Shown here one piece after another: positions 35,986-45,791 of a stretch of 64,000 nucleotides of DNA (its first letter is position 1; every line of letters begins with the position of its first letter). The notes beneath the pieces are model-generated. The model did not search any database. It saw nothing but the letters and a program-made list of their open reading frames with translations, and was not told the origin of the DNA. This DNA is from Woeseiaceae bacterium (GTDB lineage: Bacteria > Pseudomonadota > Gammaproteobacteria > Steroidobacterales > Woeseiaceae), in NCBI GenBank assembly GCA_030065915.1, contig JASJCQ010000007.1, positions 1 through 64,000 on the forward strand. The letters run 5' to 3'. Made by a program: the position numbers and the translations under genes.

Positions 35986-38044
35986 GCGAACGCGACAGGC
36001 GGGCTGGCTCGTCCTGATCGCCGTGCTGCTGGTTGGCTGCGGTGGCCAGCCTGTAGAACACTACCCGACCCTGACCGGCCGATTCGCGGAAGAGGCGAAC
36101 GCTCAACCGCTAATCGCGGAGCGAGCATTGCTCGGGCCGTCCGGATTCGAGCTGGAGTTTCGGCAGGGCGACACGCTTTACCAGGGCGGCGGTCGGCTGG
36201 AACTGACCCCGCCGGTCGACGATACGGTTGCCGTTGAGACCGGCCCGTTGCTCGTGCCGCTGGATTATTGGCACGAGGCAGGGGAGGCGCCCCCGGCAGG
36301 CGACGGTACACCAGCGACGATCCTCGGCGTTGATGACTGGCACGTGGTGCGCAATCAATTGTTCGCTTCGCTGATCCCGGTCGGAACGAATGAAGGCATC
36401 GTTATCCATTTCGGTGTCGACGACTACTTTCTCTACTTCGATCAGAACGACGTCTTTAGCGTCTCGATCATCGACGAGAAGCCGGGCGACTACCTGATCG
36501 CCGCACGCTATTCGTTCGTCGAATTGTTGCCGCTGGGCTTCGACATTCTGCAGGCCTTTCTCGAGGAGAAGGGCATCGCGGATTCGCTGATTCTCATCAA
36601 CACCGGCGACAAGGGGGCGTACTCGCTGCCCTTCGTGTTCGTTGACAGGACTATCGAATCAGCTGCCTTTGTCAGGCTCGGTAGTGCTTCGCGCGACTAC
36701 GTTGGCGGGGGATCCGGTGAGGCGGTGGTTGCAACCGCCGGCCACTTCGTTACAAGCCATACGACAAAGATGATCAGCCGGCCGTTCTCGTCTGCACTCA
36801 GGCTGCTGTTCATGGCGACTGACACGGTTGGCGAAACGCTACGCATTCAACCGACGAGCCTCGCTGACCCCGCCAGAATTCCGCCGCTCTCGGAGGGCCC
36901 CGGCATGGACCTCGATGAGTGGGAGCGAGAACTCGACGACGTTTCTGACGGAAAGCGCACACGCGGCACCGTGCGATACCTGATCGATGGTGAGGACTTC
37001 TTTACCCGTTTCATCGACGAAGCGTCCCGGGCCGAAAAGTCGATCAGCCTGCGAATGTACATCTTTGATAACGACGACTATGCGCTACGTATCGCTGACA
37101 TGCTCAAACGGCGCTCCAACGAAGGTGTCGACGTCAAGATACTGCTCGATGGCCTGGGCACGATCGTATCGAGGGTCGAAGAGCAGGAGAGTCTCCCCGA
37201 GGGTTACCTCGGGCCCGCATCGATTCCTGCTTACCTGGAGAGTGACTCTGAAATCGATGTGCGAATGGCGGCTAACCCCTGGTTGACCGGTGATCACGTC
37301 AAGACACTGATCATCGACGAGAAGCTGGCGTTCACTGGCGGTATGAATATCGCGCGCGAGTATCGCTATGACTGGCACGACATGATGATTGAACTCGAGG
37401 GACCGGTCGTCAACCGCATTCAGTTCGAGTTTGAGAAGGCCTGGGCTCATGCCGGTATCTTCGGCGACCTGGGCTATTTCGTTCGACGTATCAGCCCGAA
37501 ACCGCGCGGCGCCGGCGATAGCGGCGATCCGATGCGCCTGTTATTCACCCGGGCTGACGATCCCCAGATATTCCATGCGCAGCGTCGAGCCGCCAAGCGC
37601 GCTCGCAAATATATTTACGTCCAGAATGCCTATTTTACCGATGACGCGATGTTGTACGAACTGGCGCAGGCAAGGATGAGAGGCGTCGACGTCCGAGTGA
37701 TCATGCCCCTGGTCACAGACCGGGGCGCAATCACGAAGAACAATGCGCTGGCCGCCAACGCGCTACTCGAGCATGGTGTGCGTGTGTTCATCTACCCGGG
37801 CATGTCACATGTCAAAGCGGCTGTTTTTGATGGCTGGGCCTGCCTGGGCTCGGCTAATCTCGATCGCTGGAGCCTCAAGCTCAATAAGGAACTCAATATC
37901 GCGACGTCGGAACCTGACGCCGTGCGGCGCCTCGAGCAGGCGCTTTTCGACGTTGATTTTGAACGGTCCGTCGAGTTGACCGAGCCGTTCCCGGAGCGCT
38001 GGTCGGACTATCTGCTCGAACTGGTCGGCGACTACGTGTTCTAG
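35966..38044 (+). CDS. Phospholipase D / cardiolipin synthase-like lipoprotein
   Basis: Lipobox LLVGCGG; two HKD motifs (HVKTLIIDEKLAFTGGMN; HVKAAVFDGWACLGSANLD); extra ~300-aa N-terminal domain. Confidence 0.87.
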   Translation: MRFDRNRRTRQAGWLVLIAVLLVGCGGQPVEHYPTLTGRFAEEANAQPLIAERALLGPSGFELEFRQGDTLYQGGGRLELTPPVDDTVAVETGPLLVPLDYWHEAGEAPPAGDGTPATILGVDDWHVVRNQLFASLIPVGTNEGIVIHFGVDDYFLYFDQNDVFSVSIIDEKPGDYLIAARYSFVELLPLGFDILQAFLEEKGIADSLILINTGDKGAYSLPFVFVDRTIESAAFVRLGSASRDYVGGGSGEAVVATAGHFVTSHTTKMISRPFSSALRLLFMATDTVGETLRIQPTSLADPARIPPLSEGPGMDLDEWERELDDVSDGKRTRGTVRYLIDGEDFFTRFIDEASRAEKSISLRMYIFDNDDYALRIADMLKRRSNEGVDVKILLDGLGTIVSRVEEQESLPEGYLGPASIPAYLESDSEIDVRMAANPWLTGDHVKTLIIDEKLAFTGGMNIAREYRYDWHDMMIELEGPVVNRIQFEFEKAWAHAGIFGDLGYFVRRISPKPRGAGDSGDPMRLLFTRADDPQIFHAQRRAAKRARKYIYVQNAYFTDDAMLYELAQARMRGVDVRVIMPLVTDRGAITKNNALAANALLEHGVRVFIYPGMSHVKAAVFDGWACLGSANLDRWSLKLNKELNIATSEPDAVRRLEQALFDVDFERSVELTEPFPERWSDYLLELVGDYVF

Positions 38045-38090
38045 CTGTCGAGTGGCTGCCGGACGGAAAATCGGGTCCTGCGATGCCGGG

Positions 38091-39323
38091 TTATTTCAGT
38101 TCCCTGACAGACAGCATCGTTGCTCGCTGGCGATCGGCTCGCAAGACCGTGATCTTGTAGCCGTTCCATTCGATGGAGTCGCCGACCGCAGGGATACTCT
38201 CCAGGGTCTCGGTGATTAGCCCGCCAACAGTCGTAAATTCGTCTTCAGGCTGCCAGGTGATGCCGAGCGCCCCCGACAGCTTGCGCAGATCAACATTCGC
38301 TTTAACGTACATCGCCCCATCTTTGCGCTGGACGATGTCTTTGGAAGGCCGGTCGCTCTCATCGTAGATTTCTCCGACGATTTCCTCGAGAACGTCCTCC
38401 ATCGTCGCGATGCCTTTCACGCTGCCGTATTCGTCAACGATAATGGCCATGTGTCGATGGCTCTCCTGGAAGATGCGCAGCAATCGCAGTAAGGCCAGGC
38501 TCTCGGGCACGACCAGTGCATCTTTGCGCAGCGATTCCCAGTCAACCGTGTCGCTATCGTGAGTCAGCTTCCAATGCAGTAGTTCCTTGACCAGAACGAC
38601 GCCGGTGACATCGTCAAGCTCCCCTGTTGGCGAGTAAGGAAACCGGCTGTGGCCGGTCTCTCGAACCAGGGCCAGGGCGTGATCGCGGTCCATCGTGCCG
38701 GACAGGAAGCGGACTTCCTCGCGCGGCAGCATGACGTCACTGACTCGCAGGTCCGCGAGATGTGTCGCACCGACAATCATGCCGGCGGTACGCTTACCGA
38801 CCACGCCCTCGCTCCTGCCAAGTGACGCCAGCAAGCGGATCTCTTCCGGAGAAGTGACCGGCACATCGGAGCCGGCACGCAGCGAACGTGAAATTCTCTC
38901 GCTAACGACGACGAGCGGGTGGAGGAGGATCGTTAACCAACGAATGCCGTGTGCAACCGGCGTCGCCAGTCTCGGCGCGTAAGAAACGCCCAGCGTCTTC
39001 GGGATGATCTCGGTAAACAGCAGAACAGCAAGCGTGAAAATAATGGTGAATAGCCATAGCGTGCCTGCGTCGAACACGTTGGCATAACTCGCGCCGGCCA
39101 CGGACGCACCGACCGTGTGTGCTGCGGTGTTCAGGATCAGGATGGCGGCGATGGGGACGTCGATATTCTCTTTGAACTTCCTCAAGAGCGAACCGGACCT
39201 GCGACCGTCGTGCGTCAGTTTCTCAATCTGCGGGCGCGTGACGGAAAGCAGAACGGATTCGAAGATCGAGCACAGGAACGAGATGATGAGTACGACGCTG
39301 ACTGCGGTTACAAAGAGCAGCAT
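38091..39323 (-). CDS. CNNM/HlyC-CorC family protein (DUF21 + CBS pair + CorC_HlyC domain)
   Basis: FTEIIPKTLGVSYAPRLA; RVSDVMLPREEV; IIVDEYGSVKGIATMEDVLEEIVGEIYDE. Confidence 0.92.
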   Translation of the reverse strand: MLLFVTAVSVVLIISFLCSIFESVLLSVTRPQIEKLTHDGRRSGSLLRKFKENIDVPIAAILILNTAAHTVGASVAGASYANVFDAGTLWLFTIIFTLAVLLFTEIIPKTLGVSYAPRLATPVAHGIRWLTILLHPLVVVSERISRSLRAGSDVPVTSPEEIRLLASLGRSEGVVGKRTAGMIVGATHLADLRVSDVMLPREEVRFLSGTMDRDHALALVRETGHSRFPYSPTGELDDVTGVVLVKELLHWKLTHDSDTVDWESLRKDALVVPESLALLRLLRIFQESHRHMAIIVDEYGSVKGIATMEDVLEEIVGEIYDESDRPSKDIVQRKDGAMYVKANVDLRKLSGALGITWQPEDEFTTVGGLITETLESIPAVGDSIEWNGYKITVLRADRQRATMLSVRELK

Positions 39324-39493
39324 GAAGACTCCGTGCGAGGCAAATCCGTGATTTTACCGGTTCGGGACATCTCATTGCAGGAGAATGCGTACAGGGCTCG
39401 CCTTTATCGGTCTTTCAAGCGCGGTAAGCGACGATTCGGCCGGTCGACTTTGCCGAAGAGCAGTCGTATGCTGCTCGCAGGGGATAGGGGATT

Positions 39494-40036
39494 ATGGTCC
39501 AGGAAACCAATCGTTTCGGCCGGCCATCACGCCGTTTGCAGGCGGCTATCGGGGTGCTCGTCGTTCTTGTCGGCGTATTCGCCGGTGTCGGCGGATTCAC
39601 TTTTCTCTACGCAGAAGGATTCTCGTACCTGAGCGACGATCCCGAAGTCTGCGTCAACTGCCACATCATGCAGCCGCAGTACGACTCCTGGCAGAAGGCG
39701 AGTCATCATACTGCGGCAAACTGCGTAGACTGCCACCTTCCTCACGACTTCTTCCGCAAATACCTCGCCAAGGCCGAAAACGGCTGGCATCACTCCAAGG
39801 GTTTCACGCTGCAGGACTTTCACGAGCCCATCATGATCAAAGGGCCGAACGCGAAGATCCTGCAGGAAAACTGTCTTGCGTGCCATGCTGACCTTGCCCA
39901 TGACCTGGTCGTCGGAGTGAACGGTTTTGAGGATGAAGTTCGATGTGTGCACTGTCACTCGGACGTTGGCCACGGAGAAACCACGGGACTTGGCGGGCCC
40001 GATCTCACAGCTTACAAAAAGGACCAGGAACGATGA
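39494..40036 (+). CDS. nrfH: Cytochrome c nitrite reductase small subunit NrfH (NapC/NirT family)
   Basis: N-terminal TM; four CxxCH (CVNCH, CVDCH, CLACH, CVHCH). Confidence 0.9.
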   Translation: MVQETNRFGRPSRRLQAAIGVLVVLVGVFAGVGGFTFLYAEGFSYLSDDPEVCVNCHIMQPQYDSWQKASHHTAANCVDCHLPHDFFRKYLAKAENGWHHSKGFTLQDFHEPIMIKGPNAKILQENCLACHADLAHDLVVGVNGFEDEVRCVHCHSDVGHGETTGLGGPDLTAYKKDQER

Positions 40037-41475
40037 TCAAGAATCAACGTGGATGGACATTGAGTACCGTGATTGCCGCGGTTGTAGTGGTCGCTATCGC
40101 ATCGGCAGCGGTGACGGCGCTGCTGGTCAACATTTTCGAGAGAAAGAGCGAGGCCCGTGCGCCTTTCGTCCGGCTGGTGGAAGTAACCGAAGACACGACC
40201 GACCCGGCCCAGTGGGGCATCAACTGGCCGAAGCAATACGATTCATATCGCCGTACTGCGGAAGCGACGCGGACTCGCTTCGGTGGGCACGGCGGCAGCG
40301 AGGCGCTGCCCGAGCAGAAGATCGAGCGCGACCCGTGGCTGAAGCGCATGTTTTTGGGCTATGCATTCTCCATCGACTACCGGGACAGGCGCGGACACGC
40401 CTATATGTTGGTCGACCAGGAGGAAACGGAGCGGCAGACGAAGCCACAGACGGGTTCCTGTTTGCATTGCCACGCTTCGATCATGCCGCTGTACCGGAAG
40501 CTCGGTGACGGCGACGCAGTGGCGGGTTTCGATAAGAGCTACCAGTATTCCTATAAAGAGCTGAACGCAGAACTCCACGACATGGGGCACGGGCATCCGG
40601 TGTCCTGCGTAGACTGTCACGACCCGGACACGATGAGCCTCCGGGTGACGCGACCCGGTTTCGTGTTCGGTATACAGGCGCTGGCGGAGGGCGATGCGCC
40701 CGTGCCGCACTTACCGACAGTGCAGATGTGGCGCGAAGGAGGCCGGCAGGCGCCGTACGATCCTAATGTCGATGCGAATCGTACGGAGATGCGAAGTTTC
40801 GTCTGTGCACAGTGCCACGTGGAGTACTACTGCGCGTCGAACATGAAGTTGACCTTTCCATGGGGAGAGGGCCTGACCGCGGACAACGTCGAGTCATTCT
40901 GGAACAAGATTACGTTCGATGACGGTCAGCGTTTCTTCGACTACAAGCATGCCGAGAGCGGCGCCGAGATACTGAAGGCGCAACATCCCGAGTACGAACT
41001 CTGGAGCCAGGGTATACATGCCCGCAGCGGAGTCGCATGCGCCGACTGTCACATGCCGTATCAGCGAGACGGCGCAACGAAGGTCTCCGACCATTGGGTC
41101 CGAAGCCCGTTACTTAATGTGAATCGTGCCTGCCAAACCTGCCACCACTTCTCGGAAGACGAGATACTCGCACGCGTCGATTCGATCCAGCAGCGAAATT
41201 TCGATTTGCTTCAGCGCGGTGGCGCGGCCCTGATGGATCTGCTCGATGCGATCGAGCGGGCCAAGGCCGACGGGGCGACAGCGGAAGACCTGAAAGCCGC
41301 ACTCGAACTGCAGCGAAAGGCGCAGTGGCGCCTGGACTTTATCGCCGCTGAGAATTCTATGGGATTCCACGCACCGCAAGAGGCGGCGCGGGTGCTGGGC
41401 GAGGCGGCTGACTACGCACGCCAGGGGCAGGTTGCGGCGCTCGAGTGGCGCAACGGCCTGACGGCCGGCCAGTGA
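40033..41475 (+). CDS. nrfA: Ammonia-forming cytochrome c nitrite reductase NrfA, five CxxCH motifs
   Basis: [90 protein letters not shown] overlap with nrfH. Confidence 0.92.
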   Translation: MIKNQRGWTLSTVIAAVVVVAIASAAVTALLVNIFERKSEARAPFVRLVEVTEDTTDPAQWGINWPKQYDSYRRTAEATRTRFGGHGGSEALPEQKIERDPWLKRMFLGYAFSIDYRDRRGHAYMLVDQEETERQTKPQTGSCLHCHASIMPLYRKLGDGDAVAGFDKSYQYSYKELNAELHDMGHGHPVSCVDCHDPDTMSLRVTRPGFVFGIQALAEGDAPVPHLPTVQMWREGGRQAPYDPNVDANRTEMRSFVCAQCHVEYYCASNMKLTFPWGEGLTADNVESFWNKITFDDGQRFFDYKHAESGAEILKAQHPEYELWSQGIHARSGVACADCHMPYQRDGATKVSDHWVRSPLLNVNRACQTCHHFSEDEILARVDSIQQRNFDLLQRGGAALMDLLDAIERAKADGATAEDLKAALELQRKAQWRLDFIAAENSMGFHAPQEAARVLGEAADYARQGQVAALEWRNGLTAGQ

Positions 41476-41483
41476 GTACCGAT

Positions 41484-41521
41484 AAAAAGTGAGGCCTGCA
41501 AGCAGGACCTGCAGGCCTCAC
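41484..41521 (-). terminator. Terminator between nrfA and the minus-strand secreted protein
   Basis: GTGAGGCCTGCA...TGCAGGCCTCAC; A-tract on left reads as T-tract on minus strand. Confidence 0.8.
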
Positions 41522-41537
41522 AAGGTAACGGACTGGT

Positions 41538-42167
41538 TTAGTCTTCTATCTTGCTGAGCACGAGGTCATCGAAGAACACGCCTTGCGCGACATTAGATCC
41601 CGTGAAGTCAACGTATAACGTGAACGCATGAATGACTGCGGTACCGTCAGGTGCCGTCGCGACGCCGGTATCCAGCATCGTCCATTCATCGGCCACGGTG
41701 TTTCTATCGATCTGGTTTGACGTCTTGGCTTTCGAGACTTTGCTGCCTGCCGTCTCCACGGTGCCTAGGTCCTCGCCTTCCGCATCGAAGAACGAGATCT
41801 GCAGGATACCGAAGGCCGCGCCTTCGAGCTGGGTTGCCGCCAATCCGTAGCCCGTTAGTTGCCACTTCGAGCCGGGTTCGGCGGGGAACTCCTGGTAGCT
41901 GCCGGAAACTGTACCGACGAACCCTGGCGGGTAGGGTACCGTTCGGCTGTAACCCCAGTTGAACATCGCGCGATCGCCGCTGCGTGATTTGCCTTTTGAG
42001 ACCCGGCTTTCTTTGAAGGAGCGCCATCCGCCTTCGTCTTCTGATATCTGCTCATCGAAGCCCGGGTCCTTCAGGAGGTTGTGACTGTCGGTCAGTGCCA
42101 GTGGCGAAGCGAGCAAAAATAACGCGGCGATGCCCGCTGCAGAGTGAGCCGTTGCTTTTCTCGTCAT
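41538..42167 (-). CDS. Secreted hypothetical protein, CBM-like jelly-roll pattern
   Basis: Signal peptide; NLLKDPGFDE...GWRSFKES...VFFDDLVLSKIED (carbohydrate-binding-module-like layout). Confidence 0.6.
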   Translation of the reverse strand: MTRKATAHSAAGIAALFLLASPLALTDSHNLLKDPGFDEQISEDEGGWRSFKESRVSKGKSRSGDRAMFNWGYSRTVPYPPGFVGTVSGSYQEFPAEPGSKWQLTGYGLAATQLEGAAFGILQISFFDAEGEDLGTVETAGSKVSKAKTSNQIDRNTVADEWTMLDTGVATAPDGTAVIHAFTLYVDFTGSNVAQGVFFDDLVLSKIED

Positions 42168-42276
42168 TGCATCATCCCCCTGGGCCCAGAGACCCCAGAT
42201 TGCGCGTGAGCGCTCATAAACGCTCTAAGTAAAAGTAACCGCAGGGAGCGGAAATGTCGACTGCGGCACATGCTTA

Positions 42277-42999
42277 TCAAAGATGACGACGTGCAGTAGG
42301 CAAATCGGTCGTCGCATCACCGTTACCCATAGTTGGTCGTACTGCGGCTGTGTCCTTTCGTGCTGCTTTTTCGATCTGCCGCTCCAGTGCAGTAATTGCG
42401 ACCTCCGTGGCAGCTCTCAGCACTGCTTCGCGTGCATCTTCCGACGAGTTCTTTGCCTGTAGTTCAGCTTCGGCAAACATCTGGTGGTGTGAGTTCAACA
42501 GGAACGAGAAAGTGTCACGCCCTTCGCGATCGATGATGTAGCACGCGATGCCGAAAACACTCTGGTTGTCGCGCACCAGGATCTCGATAACAAGTGAGTA
42601 GTCGGCGCCTGTGTTGTATCCGGTCAGACTCTGGCTGACTGTGTTCAGCCCATACTGAAACAGGTTCCACTGGGAGTCGTAGTGCAAACTACCGAGGTCA
42701 ATTCGCTTGTTGGCAAGCGTTGCCTTCACGAGCCCGCTGTCGTTGAGCATTGAAACCGCGAGTCTCTGCGATGAGAACGAGTGGGCCGTCCTGTTTTCAC
42801 GCCGGACCATCGTCGGAAAAACCGCTATCGTTGCGGAATCGAGCGCCTCGATAAATGCCGTGGCGTTCTCGTTGTCGGGGCGAAAACCGGGCGCAGGTGT
42901 CGTTCGCCCTTCATCGTTCGCGTACAGCACGGGAACGATCAGCAACAGGCTGATCAACGAAACGAGAACTTTCGCCTTTGGCTGTCGACAAGTGTTCAT
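42277..42999 (-). CDS. Hypothetical secreted protein
   Basis: Signal peptide-like N-terminus; no recognised domain. Confidence 0.6.
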   Translation of the reverse strand: MNTCRQPKAKVLVSLISLLLIVPVLYANDEGRTTPAPGFRPDNENATAFIEALDSATIAVFPTMVRRENRTAHSFSSQRLAVSMLNDSGLVKATLANKRIDLGSLHYDSQWNLFQYGLNTVSQSLTGYNTGADYSLVIEILVRDNQSVFGIACYIIDREGRDTFSFLLNSHHQMFAEAELQAKNSSEDAREAVLRAATEVAITALERQIEKAARKDTAAVRPTMGNGDATTDLPTARRHL

Positions 43000-43182
43000 G
43001 ATCCACCTCCTGACTAGTATTTGGGGGCAGTCAAAGCAGCATCGAATAGGCGAATTTACGTAGAGCCTGGTTCAGCAGAGCAGCGACGCAGCGATCCACG
43101 AGCATCGTTAAGTGGTGCTTGTTGGTCTTTGCCGGTATGGTCGCAGCTCCAGCCGTGTTGATAAGAAAAGGCCAGATCGATA

Positions 43183-44661
43183 ATGAGCCAACCAAGAGAA
43201 CCCACGCTGCTACACGCCCTGATCCCGGTCCTTTCGCTCATCGCGATGCTGTTCCTGTCGGTCAAACTGTTTGGTTCCGATTCCTCCTACGGTCCCAACC
43301 AGATCGTGCTGACACTGGCGGCGGCGATAGCGGCCATCATCGCGATACAGAACGGTTATCCCTGGAGTGAGCTGCTCGAAGCGATCGTCGACGGCATCAG
43401 CACATCGATGGCGGCAGTCCTGATCCTGCTGTCGGTTGGCGGGTTGATCGGAACATGGCTCATGGCGGGAACAGTGCCGGCGCTCATCTTCTACGGTCTC
43501 GAGATCCTGAGTCCGCAGTGGTTCTATGCCGCTGCCTGCGTCATCTGTGCGATTGCCGCGTTGTCGACGGGCAGCTCGTGGACGGTTGCCGGTACGCTCG
43601 GCGTTGCACTGATTGGTGTGGCGATGGGTCTCGGCCTGTCGCCGGCCATCGCGGCGGGCGCGATCATTTCCGGCGCTTATTTCGGCGACAAGATGTCCCC
43701 GTTATCCGATACGACCAACCTGGCGCCGGCGGTTGCCGGCACGGACCTGTTCACACACATCCGACACATGGTGTGGACGACGGCACCGTCGTTCACAATT
43801 GCGCTCGTACTGTTTGCGGTCATTGGTCTTGGCGTGGACGAGGGGGCCTCGACCGATTCATTGCAGGCGTTGAAGGTCGCCCTGGATGACGCATTCAACA
43901 TCACGCCGTGGGCGCTGATACCCCTGGTGGTGGTCTTCTACATGGCGTTTAAGAAAGTGCCGCCACTCCCGACTATCCTGTTCGGGGCATTGTTCGGTGG
44001 TTTCGTCGCGCTGGTGCTGCAGCCAGACACGGTGCTGGCTTTTGCTGATTCACCTGAACTCACACCAGCGCTGGCGATGACAAAAGGAGTCTGGCTCGCA
44101 CTTGCTGATGGCTATGTGTCGAGCACTGGTGTTGCCGAGGTGGACGACCTGCTGTCCCGCGGTGGCATGAGCAGCATGCTCGTAACGATCTGGCTGATCC
44201 TGTCGGCGATGGCGTTCGGTGCCGTGCTCGAGAAAAGCGGCATGCTGCTGCGCCTGATTCAGTCAGCGCTGTCAGCGGCGAAAACGTCGGGCTCTCTGTT
44301 CGTCACTGTGATTCTGTCCTGCATCGGCATCAACATCGTCGCCGCCGACCAGTACATCGCGATCGTGCTGCCGGGCAAGATGTACAAGGCGGAGTTCCAG
44401 CGACGAGGCCTCAAACCCAAGAACCTGTCGCGGGTCATCGAGGATTCCGGCACGCTGACGTCGCCGTTGGTTCCCTGGAATACCTGTGGTGCCTACATGG
44501 CTGCAACCCTGGGTGTCGCGACACTGGCGTACTTGCCATTCGTCTTTTTCAACCTGATCAACCCGCTGGTCTCGGCCATCTACGGCATCACAGGGTTCAC
44601 GATTGAACGTATTGACGAAGAGATTTCGGAGGACGAGGCGGCAGTCGGTATCAGCCAGTAG
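43183..44661 (+). CDS. nhaC: Na+/H+ antiporter NhaC family
   Basis: GSSWTVAGTLGVALIGVAMGLGLSPAIAAGAIISGAYFGDKMSPLSDTTNLAPAVAGTDLF; VIEDSGTLTSPLVPWNTCGAYMAATLGV. Confidence 0.92.
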   Translation: MSQPREPTLLHALIPVLSLIAMLFLSVKLFGSDSSYGPNQIVLTLAAAIAAIIAIQNGYPWSELLEAIVDGISTSMAAVLILLSVGGLIGTWLMAGTVPALIFYGLEILSPQWFYAAACVICAIAALSTGSSWTVAGTLGVALIGVAMGLGLSPAIAAGAIISGAYFGDKMSPLSDTTNLAPAVAGTDLFTHIRHMVWTTAPSFTIALVLFAVIGLGVDEGASTDSLQALKVALDDAFNITPWALIPLVVVFYMAFKKVPPLPTILFGALFGGFVALVLQPDTVLAFADSPELTPALAMTKGVWLALADGYVSSTGVAEVDDLLSRGGMSSMLVTIWLILSAMAFGAVLEKSGMLLRLIQSALSAAKTSGSLFVTVILSCIGINIVAADQYIAIVLPGKMYKAEFQRRGLKPKNLSRVIEDSGTLTSPLVPWNTCGAYMAATLGVATLAYLPFVFFNLINPLVSAIYGITGFTIERIDEEISEDEAAVGISQ

Positions 44662-44673
44662 GAACGTCCGCGT

Positions 44674-45468
44674 TCAGGCCAGCAGTTGGCCCCGCGAAAT
44701 CGTGACCGCCGTGCCGCCCAGAAAGATGCGTTCGCCGCCAAGCCTGATGCGGACTGTGCCGCCTCTCGGGGAGGCCTGGTAGGCGAGCATGTTTTGCTTT
44801 CCGAGTCGTTCTCCCCAGAACGGTCCGAGGAAGCAGTGAGCTGCACCGGTCACAGGATCTTCGTCGATTCCTATCGCCGGACCGAAGAAGCGCGAAACGA
44901 AGTCAAACTCCGCATCCTTCGACGCTGCGGTGACGACGATCCCTCCGCGAGGCAGGGCGGCCAGCGCGGCCAGGTCGGGTTGCAGGGAACGAAGTTTGGC
45001 TTCGGACGGCAGGAGTGCCAGCAGCTCATTCTTCGACTGCATGACCAACAGCGGCTCGACCGTCAACCCGTCGATGAGCCGCTGGTCAGGTTCCGCCAAT
45101 TGGCTTTGAGTGGCCGGAAGGTCGAGCTCAATGATGTCCCCATCGTTTGAGCAGGAAAGTTCACCGCTCCTGGTTTGGAACCGGATCGGGGAATCGGCAG
45201 GCACGACACCTTCTTCCCACAGTGCATGTGCTGAAGCCAGCGTTGCGTGGCCACACAAGTCCACCTCTACAGTGGGTGTAAACCAACGGAGCGAAAAAGC
45301 GTCTCCCAGACGCGTCACAAAGGCGGTTTCTGAGAGATTCATCTCCGCGGCCACGTGCTGCATCCATCCAGCGTCGCGCTCAGATTCGAGCAGGCATACG
45401 GCAGCCGGATTGCCTGTAAACGGCCTCTCAGCAAAGGCGTCAACGTGCAGGCAGGTGATTTCGGTCAC
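44674..45468 (-). CDS. PhzF-family isomerase/epimerase
   Basis: VDAFAERPFTGNPAAVCLLE; MNLSETAFV; RWFTPTVEVDLCGHATLASAHAL; EDPVTGAAHCFLGPFW; GTG start at 45468. Confidence 0.9.
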   Translation of the reverse strand: MTEITCLHVDAFAERPFTGNPAAVCLLESERDAGWMQHVAAEMNLSETAFVTRLGDAFSLRWFTPTVEVDLCGHATLASAHALWEEGVVPADSPIRFQTRSGELSCSNDGDIIELDLPATQSQLAEPDQRLIDGLTVEPLLVMQSKNELLALLPSEAKLRSLQPDLAALAALPRGGIVVTAASKDAEFDFVSRFFGPAIGIDEDPVTGAAHCFLGPFWGERLGKQNMLAYQASPRGGTVRIRLGGERIFLGGTAVTISRGQLLA

Positions 45469-45564
45469 AGTCAGGGTTCCTCGTCTGAAATTGCGACCGC
45501 CAGGGCGGCGCACGCCAGAAGGCGAGGATACAACGCTACGGGGTTACATTCTTCAGAGCGCGGA

Positions 45565-45594
45565 TTGCACGGCGTGCAACGATTGCCGTATAAT
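45565..45594 (+). promoter_or_regulatory. Sigma70-like promoter of the rimP operon (TTGCAC-N18-TATAAT)
   Basis: Perfect TATAAT and 4/6 TTGACA-like -35 box (TTGCAC) with 18-nt spacing. Confidence 0.7.
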
Positions 45595-45602
45595 CGCGGC
45601 CC

Positions 45603-45664
45603 TGCGCGGTGGTGGGTTGACGAGTTTGCCCGGCTTGACTGAAGGGCCAGCACCTCCGCTACCA
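45603..45664 (+). pseudogene. Candidate decayed tRNA-fMet / tRNA-like element at head of the rimP leader
   Basis: 5' TGCGCGGTGG (9/10 to tRNA-fMet) and 3' CCTCCGCTACCA (11/12), 62 nt vs 77 nt. Confidence 0.4.
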
Positions 45665-45682
45665 AGCTCTTGGTAGAACTGG

Positions 45683-45706
45683 AACCCCCGCTGAGGGGTT
45701 TTTTGT
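45683..45706 (+). terminator. Intrinsic terminator 1 in rimP leader
   Basis: AACCCC-cgctga-GGGGTT followed by T-run. Confidence 0.7.
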
Positions 45707-45740
45707 TGCCTTGCAGGCGACACACCGCGCGTTGACAGGA

Positions 45741-45768
45741 ATGGGCCATTGGCCCATTTTTTTGTTTT
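45741..45768 (+). terminator. Intrinsic terminator 2 in rimP leader
   Basis: ATGGGCC-att-GGCCCATTTTTTTG. Confidence 0.8.
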
Positions 45769-45791
45769 GGAACAAAGGCTTAGAGGTTTAG

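Larger units (their letters stand above)
45603..45770 (+). ncRNA. rimP-operon 5' leader with hairpins and two intrinsic terminators (possible rimP-leader-type attenuator)
   Basis: Promoter at 45565-45594; CTACCAAG/CTTGGTAG hairpin; terminators at 45683-45706 and 45741-45768. Confidence 0.55.

Noticed and set aside
423-45564. Classical integrative element / prophage
   Set aside because: No integrase, transposase, phage or conjugation genes recognised
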